Assembly: GCF_900129545.1 (NCBI RefSeq)
Contig: NZ_FQWB01000002.1
Coordinates: 186,001-250,000 of the forward strand
DNA length: 64,000 nt
From: Flavobacterium fluvii
Lineage (GTDB): Bacteria; Bacteroidota; Bacteroidia; Flavobacteriales; Flavobacteriaceae
Reading direction: 5' to 3'
The notes below the pieces were generated by a model. That model did not search any database. It saw nothing but the letters and a program-made list of their open reading frames with translations, and was not told the origin of the DNA. Positions 18,701 through 27,757 of this stretch are shown in pieces (position 1 is the first letter of the stretch; each line of letters begins with the position of its first letter). The position numbers and the translations under genes were made by a program.

Positions 18701-20215
18701 ATGAAAAAATATATTTATTTTGCCGCAAATATCTTTATGCTGTTTTCTCTTGGATCATGTGAAAATCAACTTGACCAACTTCCATTGTCTCAAGCGACTG
18801 CAGAGAATTTTTATGCTACTCCGGGCGATTTTGCTCAAGCGAGAAATGCAACTTATTCTTGGGCTTTTCATGGTGCCAACGAATATGGTTATGCCAACAG
18901 GGTGTTGAATTTAAGTGAAACGAGATCCGATAATTTGTATGCTACTACCACTGCTTCAAGAGAATGGGAGGGTATAAATAGTTTTTATACATCAATAAGT
19001 TCCAATTCTTATGTTAAAGAAGCTTATGTAAGTAATTATAAAGCCATCTTTTATGCAAATCAGTTACTAGAAAAATTAGTTGAAAAAGGAAATGTTATTC
19101 CTCTTCCTGCCGATAGGGTCATTATGGCTGCAGAGGCTCATTTTCTCAGGGCATTCTGTTATTTTGACCTGATAAGATGGTTTGGTCGAGTTCCATTAAT
19201 CGATAAAACAGTGACAGCCCAAGAATCTGCACAAATCGGGAGAACTCCTGTTGCCGAGATATACAATTTAATTTTATCCGATTTACAGATAGCAATAACT
19301 GATTTACCACCTTCTTATTTGGCTGCTGACTATGGAAGAGTAAACAGATTTGCTGCCAAAGCATTTTTGGGTCTCGTGTACATGACGCGTTCTAGTCCAA
19401 CTTATGGTATAGATGGGTCTACTTTGGGACTCAACGAATGGGCAAAAGCTTACCAACAATTGAATGATGTAAAAGGAAGTGGTCAATATGCTTTCGGAAC
19501 TGATTATGCCACTATATTCACAACAGAAGGATTGACTAATAAAGAAAACGTTTTGACGATTCCTTATACTTCAGGAAATGATGTAGGTGGAAATTTTGTA
19601 ATTGAAGTGGGATACGAGCCTTATTTTACGTCTATTGGTTTGTCTGCACAAGGATCGTTGGAAGCTAGACCAATTTCGACTGGACTTGTCAGCAGTTTTG
19701 CTGCCACCGACAAAAGAAAAATATTTGGTATCGCAACCAGTTACACTGCTTCAGGTCTTGCATATACGCTTCCTGTTTTCAAGAAATACATAGACAAAAC
19801 CAGATATGGATTATCTCGTACAGACTGGGGGATAGATTTTATGGTTCTTCGATATACCGATGTATTGATGATGATGGCAGAATGTACACTTCACGGCGGT
19901 GGTGGAACTCAAGCAGACGTGGATGCAATCATGAATCAGGTTAGAACAAGAGCTGGTATTCCGGCAAACGCTACAAATACGACTTTGGCCCAGTTATTTG
20001 ACGAAAGAAGAAAAGAATTCTTTTCAGAAGGAACAAGATGGTTTGATTTAATTAGGTCAGGTAATGCTTTGACTATCATGAATAATTGGAAAACGTTGGA
20101 AGATACCCAAAAGAAAATCCTTACCATAGATAAAAACTCTTTGCTGTATCCAATTCCATTACAAGAAAGGTTAGCTGCTCCAGGACTATATGATCAAAAT
20201 CCGGGTTATGATTAA
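18701..20215 (+). CDS. SusD-type surface glycan-binding lipoprotein 1
   Basis: The protein has 504 aa. The lipoprotein signal has the lipobox LGSC with Cys20. The mature N-terminus (ENQLDQLPLSQATAENFY) and the C-terminal FDERRKEFFSEGTRWFDLIRSG ... LYPIPLQE segments are the classic SusD signatures. The helical TPR core lies between them. It sits on the cell surface as the lid of SusC-1 and captures oligosaccharides. It starts 7 nt after susC and is followed by two strong terminators. Confidence 0.95.
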   Translation: MKKYIYFAANIFMLFSLGSCENQLDQLPLSQATAENFYATPGDFAQARNATYSWAFHGANEYGYANRVLNLSETRSDNLYATTTASREWEGINSFYTSISSNSYVKEAYVSNYKAIFYANQLLEKLVEKGNVIPLPADRVIMAAEAHFLRAFCYFDLIRWFGRVPLIDKTVTAQESAQIGRTPVAEIYNLILSDLQIAITDLPPSYLAADYGRVNRFAAKAFLGLVYMTRSSPTYGIDGSTLGLNEWAKAYQQLNDVKGSGQYAFGTDYATIFTTEGLTNKENVLTIPYTSGNDVGGNFVIEVGYEPYFTSIGLSAQGSLEARPISTGLVSSFAATDKRKIFGIATSYTASGLAYTLPVFKKYIDKTRYGLSRTDWGIDFMVLRYTDVLMMMAECTLHGGGGTQADVDAIMNQVRTRAGIPANATNTTLAQLFDERRKEFFSEGTRWFDLIRSGNALTIMNNWKTLEDTQKKILTIDKNSLLYPIPLQERLAAPGLYDQNPGYD

Positions 20216-20241
20216 TTTTTAGTTTAGTTTTTATTTAATAG

Positions 20242-20279
20242 AAAGTGCCATAGTCAAAAGACCATGGCACTTTTTTTTT
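20242..20279 (+). terminator. Terminator of SusCD-1
   Basis: AAAGTGCCATAGTC (20242-20255) pairs with GACCATGGCACTTT (20260-20273) over 13 of 14 positions with a single A/C mismatch, around an AAAA loop, followed by a run of T. It lies 27 nt after the susD stop. Confidence 0.88.
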
Positions 20280-20280
20280 A

Positions 20281-20309
20281 AGGCAATAACTTGAGTATTG
20301 CCTTTTTTT
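20281..20309 (+). terminator. Second, tandem terminator of SusCD-1
   Basis: AGGCAATA and TATTGCCT form an 8-bp stem with a 7-nt loop, followed by a run of 7 T. It directly follows the first terminator and would tighten insulation from SusCD-2. Confidence 0.75.
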
Positions 20310-20655
20310 GGTTTTATAATTATCCTGAAAATTGATCGCTTTATTATTTTAACAATTTGCATCAAAAAAAAGGAGGCTTTTTTGATGTTTTTATCTGTTA
20401 TCTGTTTTAAAAGCCCTCTTGTTTTAAATATTGTTTATTGAATTCAAATAACTGGAACCTAATTGGTTATGGTAAAAATATGTTGGTTTTATCGTGTTTG
20501 TAATAAAAATAGTGTTGTTTTTATGTGATATAAGAATAAATAGATTAAAAAAACGCAAATGAAAATTAAAAAATATGTTAATATTTTATAGTTAATGCGC
20601 TTGTTCTCAGGTATTTAGTAAATTTGGGTAGCTTTTTTGCTCTAATAAAAAAATA

Positions 20656-20700
20656 GCAGGCTAGGGCAGATAGGTTCCGTTTTTCATGTAATTAATTTAA
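20656..20700 (+). promoter_or_regulatory. Promoter with degenerate CAGGAT operator (site C), SusCD-2
   Basis: GCAGGCTAGGGCAGATAG (20656-20673) matches the operator with one substitution and one missing G. The spacer to TAATTTAA (20693-20700) is again 19 nt, and the start codon lies 18 nt beyond. Both operator and box are the weakest of the six, so this unit may respond less strongly. Confidence 0.65.
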
Positions 20701-20718
20701 CTATTAAATCAACTTAAA

Positions 20719-23700
20719 ATGAAAAAAAAAATTACCTTTTTGTTTATTTTAGTCCTGTTTACTTTGATGTATTCATCGGGCTACGCCCAGAACAAAGTTG
20801 TTAAAGGAACGATTACGGACAGTTCAGGATTACCAATACCTGGCGTAAATGTGGTCATTAAAGGAACCACGACCGGAATCAGTACCGATATGGATGGAAA
20901 ATATGCCATATCGGTTACTCCAGGACAAGTTTTGGTTTTTAGTTCCACAGGTTCTAAAACGGTCGAAAAAACTGTTGGACAATCAGATGTGGAGAATATA
21001 GTGCTTCTTGACGATATCGCCCAACTAAGTGAAGTTGTGGTTGTGGGATATGGTACGGTAAAAAAATCGGATGTTACGGGTGCAATTGTAAGTGTCAGTG
21101 CCGAAAAATTAACATCACGTCCCGTGACGAATGCGCTTCAGGGCTTGCAAGGTAAAGCTGCCGGTGTGGATATCACATCAAGCGAGCGTCCGGGAACTCT
21201 TGGAAGCGTTCGTATTCGAGGGAATCGTTCATTGACGGCAACGAATGATCCGCTTTATGTAGTGGATGGCGTGCCTTTGATGTCGGCATCTTCCATTGAA
21301 ACGCTTAATCCAAGAGATATTGCGTCTATTGACATCCTCAAGGATGCTTCTGCCACGGCCATTTATGGATCGCGTGGAGCCAACGGGGTTATTATTGTTA
21401 CAACAAAACAAGGGAAATCAGGCAAGTTTACCTTGAATTATGCAGGAACAGTTACCACAACTGAAATTGTAGATAGATCTCCTTCGATGAGTGCCGCTGA
21501 TTTTATTAATTTCAGACGTTGGGCTCAATACAATCTACCCCCAGCACCTGGAACTCCTCCTCCTCCTCATCCAGATACTCCTACTTATGCTAATGATTTA
21601 ACTCTTTTTGCCAGTTCTCTTGACGGCCAAACTTCTAGGGACAATGTAATGAAAGGTTGGATGAGTGGTACTTGGGATCCTTCCAAAGTCACCAATACGG
21701 ATTGGACTAAGTATGTTACTCAAGCAGGTATTACTACTGAACATGTTTTGAGTGCAAGTGGCGGTTCCGAAAAAATAAATGGTTATGGTTCTTTTGGCTA
21801 CCTGGATGATGAAGGTACTCAAAAAGGACAATGGTATAAACGTTATACTGCAAAAGCCAGCACAAATATCAATCCTGTGGATTGGTTTAAAATGACCGCT
21901 TCCTTGAATGCTACATGGAGTGAACAGGATTTTGGTATGTCAACTTTGGGTGGGGGTAGTAATTCCAATCCAAACGCAATCTATGGACAGGCCAAAGCCA
22001 TTTATAATATGGCCGTTCCTTATGATGCAAATGGTAAAATCATTATCAATCCAGGGGGAGAAAATGGTGTTTTTAGCATTATAAATGAATGGGAAAAAAG
22101 TACGCAACAGTCACAAATTATGCGTCTTTTAGGAAATTTCTCGGCTACATTTGATATCGGCAAGATATGGGAGCCCGTGAAAGGTCTTAGTTATAAATTG
22201 AATTTTGGACCTGATTTTCGTCATTGGAGAGAAGGTGTCTATATTGACGGAACTTCTGTGAGAAGAACTAATGCTGACGGAAGTCCGGGAACTAATTTTG
22301 CCAGACTTCAGAATCGTCGTGATTTTTCGTGGACATTAGACAATATGCTGACCTACGATCGTACCTTTAAGGAAAAACACAATGTTGGAGCAACCTTGCT
22401 TCAGACTGCATCCTCATGGAATATTGAAAACTCATCGATGGATGCCACTAATATAGACAAGCCATCCTTTTTGTGGAATGCTTTCGGTACGGTTGATATT
22501 ACCAATCCTGCTAATCAAGCCCATATGAGCTCCGGTCTTACGGAGCGTCAACTTAGTTCTTATATGGCTCGTTTGAACTATGGTTATGATGGTCGTTACT
22601 TGTTGACAGTGTCTGGTCGATGGGACGGGGCTTCACAGTTGGGCGAAGGTCATAAATGGGATTTTTTTCCATCGGCGGCTCTTGGATGGAGAATCAGCAA
22701 AGAAGATTTTATGAAAGATGTAGCTTGGGTTGATAATCTGAAACTTCGTTTAGGGTTTGGTACAACAGGTAACTCATCAGTGGATCCGTATTCAACAAAA
22801 GGGGATATTAGTAAAATTTTTCTTCCTTTTAACGGTATGTCCAACCAAACAGGTTATACGACCAATGAACCTTATTATACAGGAACCCAGAATTCAATGG
22901 CTAATGCTGAACTTGGATGGGAAAAAACAACCCAATACAACCTTGGTGTTGATTTTGCTTTCTTGAATAACCGAATTAATGGTAGTGTAGAACTCTACAA
23001 GTCATACACAAGTGATTTGATAATGCAAATGATTATACCTACGTTGACAGGTTTTCCAACAACCTTTGCCAATATAGGTAAAACAAATAACACTGGTGTT
23101 GAGGTTACGCTTAATTTGATACCGGTGCAGACCACAAGTGGATTTATATGGGAAACTACCTTGATCGGCGCTTGGCAAAAAGATAAAATCGAGGAATTGG
23201 CCTATGGCAAGAATGGTGATATGCCGGACAATGCATGGTTTATAGGCGAATCAATCAACGTTAGATACGGTTTCGACAACGCTGGGATTTGGCAAAACAC
23301 GCCCGAGGATCTTGCTGAAATGGCAATATGGAATGCCGTACCCAACGGAGATAGATTTACGGTAGGTAACGTGCGTCCTGTAGACCAAGATGGAGATCAC
23401 AAAATGACTGTTGCTGACCGTGTGGTTCTTGGCAACAGCAATCCTAATTGGACAATGGGTTGGAATAATACCTTCGAATATAAAGGGTTTGAATTGGGAA
23501 TAGAAATTTATGGACGTATGGGGTATATGGCATCTTTAGGTGGGGAGGCATTGACTTCCCATGCCAACCAGCGTGAAACCGATTATTGGACACCAATCAA
23601 CACGGGGGCAGAATTCCAAAAACCGATATTGGCACAGGCTACATCCGGTTCTGCGGATAAATACTCCGGGCTTCTTGGATTCCAGGAAGCAGGATTTGTC

Positions 23701-23895
23701 AAAATTCGTAATATCTCGTTGGGGTATAATTTCCCGGAAGAGCTTGCCACTAAAATGGGTGTAGCGAATATGAAATTGTATGCGCAGGCCATAAGCCCTG
23801 GTAGTTTGTATCAGTCATTGGATTGGTATGATTTTGATGTAAATACTACCTACTACAACAGAAGTTTTGTTATGGGAATTGAGGTTGGATTTTAG
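20719..23895 (+). CDS. SusC-type TonB-dependent outer-membrane oligosaccharide transporter 2
   Basis: The protein has 1058 aa with signal peptide ending YSSGYAQ. The order is the same as in SusC-1: carboxypeptidase-like domain (about 27-105), plug (VVVGYGTVKKSDVTGAIVSVSAEK, then LKDASATAIYGSRGANGVIIVTTKQG) and barrel. No STN domain is present. The N-terminal domain closely resembles that of SusC-1, but the barrel differs a great deal, so the two probably take different oligosaccharides rather than being recent duplicates. It is paired with the large SusD 44 nt downstream. Confidence 0.96.
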   Translation: MKKKITFLFILVLFTLMYSSGYAQNKVVKGTITDSSGLPIPGVNVVIKGTTTGISTDMDGKYAISVTPGQVLVFSSTGSKTVEKTVGQSDVENIVLLDDIAQLSEVVVVGYGTVKKSDVTGAIVSVSAEKLTSRPVTNALQGLQGKAAGVDITSSERPGTLGSVRIRGNRSLTATNDPLYVVDGVPLMSASSIETLNPRDIASIDILKDASATAIYGSRGANGVIIVTTKQGKSGKFTLNYAGTVTTTEIVDRSPSMSAADFINFRRWAQYNLPPAPGTPPPPHPDTPTYANDLTLFASSLDGQTSRDNVMKGWMSGTWDPSKVTNTDWTKYVTQAGITTEHVLSASGGSEKINGYGSFGYLDDEGTQKGQWYKRYTAKASTNINPVDWFKMTASLNATWSEQDFGMSTLGGGSNSNPNAIYGQAKAIYNMAVPYDANGKIIINPGGENGVFSIINEWEKSTQQSQIMRLLGNFSATFDIGKIWEPVKGLSYKLNFGPDFRHWREGVYIDGTSVRRTNADGSPGTNFARLQNRRDFSWTLDNMLTYDRTFKEKHNVGATLLQTASSWNIENSSMDATNIDKPSFLWNAFGTVDITNPANQAHMSSGLTERQLSSYMARLNYGYDGRYLLTVSGRWDGASQLGEGHKWDFFPSAALGWRISKEDFMKDVAWVDNLKLRLGFGTTGNSSVDPYSTKGDISKIFLPFNGMSNQTGYTTNEPYYTGTQNSMANAELGWEKTTQYNLGVDFAFLNNRINGSVELYKSYTSDLIMQMIIPTLTGFPTTFANIGKTNNTGVEVTLNLIPVQTTSGFIWETTLIGAWQKDKIEELAYGKNGDMPDNAWFIGESINVRYGFDNAGIWQNTPEDLAEMAIWNAVPNGDRFTVGNVRPVDQDGDHKMTVADRVVLGNSNPNWTMGWNNTFEYKGFELGIEIYGRMGYMASLGGEALTSHANQRETDYWTPINTGAEFQKPILAQATSGSADKYSGLLGFQEAGFVKIRNISLGYNFPEELATKMGVANMKLYAQAISPGSLYQSLDWYDFDVNTTYYNRSFVMGIEVGF

Positions 23896-23939
23896 CGAAT
23901 AATTGTGTTGTAAAAAACTAACATTAAAATAATAGAAAA

Positions 23940-26042
23940 ATGAAAAAAATTAAAAATATAGGAATCGTTCTTCTGGTAATGATGGTTTTGTCATCTACAT
24001 CGTGCTCGGATAATTTTCTCGATGAAGAATTGACAACCAAATATTCGACAGAATATTTTGACTCGCCTAAAGGCCTAGAGGAATTGGCTGTGTCGCTTTA
24101 TGGTAATATTCGTTGGCATTATGGGTTTGAGTGGGCTTATGGAGTTACACTTTATGGTACCGATGAGTTTACAACCGGAAATGACCTTACGAACGAGATG
24201 TGGAATACCTATGACAATCGGTTTGGGCCGAATGGTGCCACGGTTGGTACAGGGGCAATCAACGGCAATGCCACTTCTCCGGCCGCTCTTTGGGATGAGA
24301 TGTACTATGGTATAGCTTCTGCCAATACGATTATTGCAAAAGCAGAAACAGTTATTACTGACGTTAGAGTTCGTAATCGTGTTTTGGCTCACGCTTATTT
24401 TATGCGAGGTTATAACTACTATCGTCTTACTGCCCAGTATGGTGGGGTTGTCCTTCAAACTACACCTGTAACGACTGTTGTCCGTAATTTCGTTCGTTCA
24501 AGTGAAGAGGATAGTTGGAAACAAGTTATCTCGGATTTGCGTAACGCTTATACTCTTTTTGAGGGTGAAGTTTATACTTATGGTAAAGGAATTACATGGA
24601 CAAAAGCCACGGCAGCCCATTTTCTTGCAAAAGCTTTATTGTTCCGTTCTTCCGAGCGTAATGACGCCTGGAATAGTTCTTATAAAGATGCTGATATTAA
24701 AGAAGCAATCGATGTTTGTTCTTATGCCATCAGTGCTCGCGGATCTTTAACCCCTAATTACAGTGATTTATACGCCAACTGGACAGGAATTGATTGTCCA
24801 AACGAACAGCTAAGTGAAATATTGATGGCAGCGGGTCACAATGGTGATGCTGCCACTGTAGGTCGTTTCGGAAACCGTACCTATAATTATTTTGCCCCTC
24901 AATTTTCAGCCTTCTCTGGAAGTTGGGTCAGACGTGGTGTATGGATTGGTTCTATGGATTTCCAGCGTTGTCGTCCTACCGAGTATAGTTATGCTGTTTA
25001 CGACCACGTAAATGACGCCCGTATGTGGAAAACATTCAAGACTGTTTACGGAATAAATACCTTACAAACTTCTAATCCGAATGGACTAAAACTGGGAGAT
25101 CCAGGCATTGTAATGATTTTGAATACCAAGAATGACAATACTTATAATGGATATACCTTTGGTTGTGCTGCTACTCAATTTCCAAATTGGAAGGATGACG
25201 CAAAACGTCTGCCAGAGTGGACTATTGGTGCCCGCCAAACACCAACTTCAGGAGCCTTGACGACTAAAGTAGGTCAATTTTCTCCCAATTCATTGGTTTT
25301 GTATCAAAATGGAGTGTATGTTGCGCCTAATTTTAAGAGTACTACTTTTTGTAACTTCTTTGCCGGCATCAATAAAACAGATGACGGATCGCGTAATGCT
25401 GAAAGAGGGGATGCGCACCGTGACGTAATTATGGCGCGTCTTGCCGAGACTTATCTTTTGCGTGCTGAATGTTATGTTCGCCTTGGACAATATGGGCCAG
25501 CAATGAATGACCTAAACGTTGTTCGTAGTCGTGGCCAATGGAAAGCTGGTGAAAACAGATCCTATTATGTTGACGGTTCTGTAGCTTTTGTGAATAATGC
25601 TCTAAATACGGGAACTAATGCCACGAATTATATCAATTCGAATTTGAATATGAATACCTACTATTTGTCTAATCCAGGAGTGGCGGTTACCACTGCGGCA
25701 TCTAATTTGTTATTAACTTCATTTCCTAACAGCTTGCCGACTGAAGATGAAGTTATTCTTGCAAAAATTGGAGCTACCACTAATTATGATCGTGCACTAA
25801 ATTTTATTCTTAACGAACGCACTCGCGAATTGTTGGGTGAATGGGATCGTTGGGAAACATTGTCTCGCACTGGAACTTTGGTTAAACGAACAATAGCATA
25901 CAATCCAGAGGCTAAATTCATTACTGTCGGTAAGCATGAACTTCGTCCAATACCACAAGCGTTTATTGATGGTTTGTTAAATGACGATGGTACTAATTTA
26001 ACTGCTGAACAAAAAAAGGCTTGGCAGAATCCTAATTATTAG
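23940..26042 (+). CDS. SusD/RagB-type surface glycan-binding lipoprotein 2
   Basis: The protein has 700 aa, clearly longer than SusD-1 (504 aa). The lipobox SSTSC gives Cys22 as the lipidated residue, followed by SDNFLDEELTTKYSTEYF. The middle has the RagB/SusD helical core with long insertions. The C-terminal ILNERTRELLGEWDRWETLSRTG and ELRPIPQAFIDG are the usual SusD end signatures. It forms the binding lid on SusC-2. The extra length may carry a larger glycan-binding surface. Confidence 0.94.
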   Translation: MKKIKNIGIVLLVMMVLSSTSCSDNFLDEELTTKYSTEYFDSPKGLEELAVSLYGNIRWHYGFEWAYGVTLYGTDEFTTGNDLTNEMWNTYDNRFGPNGATVGTGAINGNATSPAALWDEMYYGIASANTIIAKAETVITDVRVRNRVLAHAYFMRGYNYYRLTAQYGGVVLQTTPVTTVVRNFVRSSEEDSWKQVISDLRNAYTLFEGEVYTYGKGITWTKATAAHFLAKALLFRSSERNDAWNSSYKDADIKEAIDVCSYAISARGSLTPNYSDLYANWTGIDCPNEQLSEILMAAGHNGDAATVGRFGNRTYNYFAPQFSAFSGSWVRRGVWIGSMDFQRCRPTEYSYAVYDHVNDARMWKTFKTVYGINTLQTSNPNGLKLGDPGIVMILNTKNDNTYNGYTFGCAATQFPNWKDDAKRLPEWTIGARQTPTSGALTTKVGQFSPNSLVLYQNGVYVAPNFKSTTFCNFFAGINKTDDGSRNAERGDAHRDVIMARLAETYLLRAECYVRLGQYGPAMNDLNVVRSRGQWKAGENRSYYVDGSVAFVNNALNTGTNATNYINSNLNMNTYYLSNPGVAVTTAASNLLLTSFPNSLPTEDEVILAKIGATTNYDRALNFILNERTRELLGEWDRWETLSRTGTLVKRTIAYNPEAKFITVGKHELRPIPQAFIDGLLNDDGTNLTAEQKKAWQNPNY

Positions 26043-26061
26043 TTTATTATTTAAATAAATC

Positions 26062-26096
26062 AAGTGTCATGGTTCAAAACTATGGCACTTTTTTTG
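26062..26096 (+). terminator. Terminator of SusCD-2
   Basis: AAGTGTCATGGTT (26062-26074) pairs with AACTATGGCACTT (26078-26090), with G-U pairs, around a 3-nt loop and a T run follows. The arm AAGTGCCATAGT is nearly the same as in the SusCD-1 terminator at 20242. Confidence 0.85.
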
Positions 26097-26099
26097 TAT

Positions 26100-26145
26100 G
26101 CAGGGTAGCACAGGATACTAATGATGTTCAATTCTGTTATATTTA
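26100..26145 (+). promoter_or_regulatory. Promoter with CAGGAT operator (site D), acetylesterase-to-PL22 operon
   Basis: GCAGGGTAGCACAGGATAC (26100-26118) is followed after 19 nt by TATATTTA (26138-26145), and the ATG is at 26175. The operator directly abuts the preceding terminator. Confidence 0.8.
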
Positions 26146-26174
26146 AACTTTTAAATACCGAAAATTAAGTACCA

Positions 26175-27710
26175 ATGATTTGCATAAAAAAACTTCTTAT
26201 AATTTTAATTGTTTTAGGGGCAAATCTGTCTGCAACAGCCCAAGTAAAATTACCTGCTTTGGTGGGGGACAACATGGTGTTGCAACAAAACGCAAAAGTC
26301 AATTTGTGGGGATGGGCCTCGCCAAACGAAAAAATAAGTATTCAATTGGGCTGGCAAACTGTTCCCGTGACAATTACAACGAATCCAGATGGAACTTGGA
26401 AAACAGCAGTAGATACTCCTCAAGGCAGCGAAAAAGCATACAACATTACCATTGAAGGAGCCAATAAAATCATTCTTCACAATGTGCTTATTGGGGAAGT
26501 TTGGATTTGTTCGGGTCAGTCCAATATGTATTTTCCGGTAGGGAAAGAAGAAGGGACATGGAAAACCGGAGTCAAAAATTATGAAGAAGAAATTGCGAAC
26601 GCCACGTATCCGAATATTAGAATCTTTACCGTTTTGACGAAAGCTTCGCCAAAACCATTGGATGACGTTACGGGAAGCTGGGCAGCATGCTCGCCAAGTT
26701 CCGTAAAAACATTTTCTGCTGTTGCCTACTTTTTCGGAAGGAACTTGTACCAAAATTTAAAAATTCCTATTGGTTTAATTTCTTCTTCTTGGGGAGGAAC
26801 AAAAGCCGAAGCTTGGACATCCCAAAATGTTTTGGAAGGAAATCCAGATTTCTTGTCCATTTTGGAAACCGATGCAAAGAATGAAAAATTATACCAAGAA
26901 AAACTGGAAAATTACTATCAGGATTTGAAAAAAGAACGAATCGCCAACAACAATGATTTGTCCAAAACCGAATTGAAAAAGCCTAAAAAAGAAGATAATA
27001 AAACCTCTTATGTTCTTTATAATGCCATGTTGCGTCCTTTGATTAATTATACCATGAAAGGAGTAATTTGGTATCAAGGAGAAAGCAACGCCGAACAAGC
27101 GTTTCTATATCGCAGCTTGTTTCCGGCAATGGTCAAAAATTGGAGAAGTGATTGGAATCAAGGAGATTTTCCGTTTTATTATGTGCAGATCACGCCCCAT
27201 CGTAGTCAAAATCCAGATATAAGAGAAGCACAATTGCTTTCCTTGAAGAATATTCCAAATAGTGGAATGGTCGTGACAACAGATGTCGGGAATGCGACAA
27301 ATATCCATCCAATAGACAAGCAAACCGTGGGTTATCGATTGGCTTTATTGGCTCGTGCCAAAACCTACAATGAAGCTAATCTAACGTATTCAGGACCGAT
27401 TTACAACCACATGAAAATCAAAAAAGAACGAGTTCAATTGTTTTTTGATTATGCCAACTCTGGACTTGTGAAAAACGGAGAGGTTTTGAAAGAATTTGAG
27501 ATAGCAGGAAAAGACCAAGTTTTTTATCCGGCAGATGCCAAAATTGACGGCAAGACAGTCGTGGTTTCGTCTTCAAAAGTAAAAAATCCCGTGGCCGTGC
27601 GTTTTGCATGGAAAGCGATACCAGAACCTAATTTATTCAATAAAGAAAATTTGCCGGCTTCCCCTTTCAGGACGGATGATTGGGTAAATCAACCGTTAAA
27701 AATTAATTAG
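26175..27710 (+). CDS. SGNH acetylesterase, sialate O-acetylesterase (SASA)-like
   Basis: The protein has 511 aa with signal peptide ending ATAQ. An N-terminal beta domain (VKLPALVGDNMVLQQNAKVNLWGWA) leads into the SGNH core. Nucleophile Ser116 lies in CSGQSNM, the YQGESNA segment supplies the oxyanion region, and His378 lies in NIHPIDKQTVG. These proteins are often annotated as 9-O-acetylesterases, but homologues in plant-polymer loci de-acetylate plant glycans (CE20-type). Here it probably removes acetyl groups from pectic oligosaccharides in the periplasm. It is the first gene of the operon under operator D and ends in RTDDWVNQPLKIN, a tail echoed by the fragment at 28842-28953. Confidence 0.82.
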   Translation: MICIKKLLIILIVLGANLSATAQVKLPALVGDNMVLQQNAKVNLWGWASPNEKISIQLGWQTVPVTITTNPDGTWKTAVDTPQGSEKAYNITIEGANKIILHNVLIGEVWICSGQSNMYFPVGKEEGTWKTGVKNYEEEIANATYPNIRIFTVLTKASPKPLDDVTGSWAACSPSSVKTFSAVAYFFGRNLYQNLKIPIGLISSSWGGTKAEAWTSQNVLEGNPDFLSILETDAKNEKLYQEKLENYYQDLKKERIANNNDLSKTELKKPKKEDNKTSYVLYNAMLRPLINYTMKGVIWYQGESNAEQAFLYRSLFPAMVKNWRSDWNQGDFPFYYVQITPHRSQNPDIREAQLLSLKNIPNSGMVVTTDVGNATNIHPIDKQTVGYRLALLARAKTYNEANLTYSGPIYNHMKIKKERVQLFFDYANSGLVKNGEVLKEFEIAGKDQVFYPADAKIDGKTVVVSSSKVKNPVAVRFAWKAIPEPNLFNKENLPASPFRTDDWVNQPLKIN

Positions 27711-27757
27711 AGGAAGTTGTTCTTGTCGTGAAAATCTAATATATCTGAATAATTAAA

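Larger units (their letters stand above)
20216..20718. other. 503-bp intergenic region between the two SusCD units
   Basis: It contains two rho-independent terminators (20242-20279 and 20281-20309), a further A/T palindrome at 20360-20387 (CATCAAAAAA against TTTTTTGATG), about 250 bp of plain AT-rich DNA, and the promoter of SusCD-2 at 20656-20700. No ORF of note is present. Confidence 0.75.

Noticed and set aside
20281-20420. Possible small RNA gene in the SusCD intergenic region
   Set aside because: The structures are explained by tandem terminators and an A/T palindrome; no promoter box precedes them.
15553-23895. ECF sigma/anti-sigma control of the SusC genes
   Set aside because: Both SusC proteins lack the N-terminal STN signalling domain and no sigma or anti-sigma gene lies in the window.
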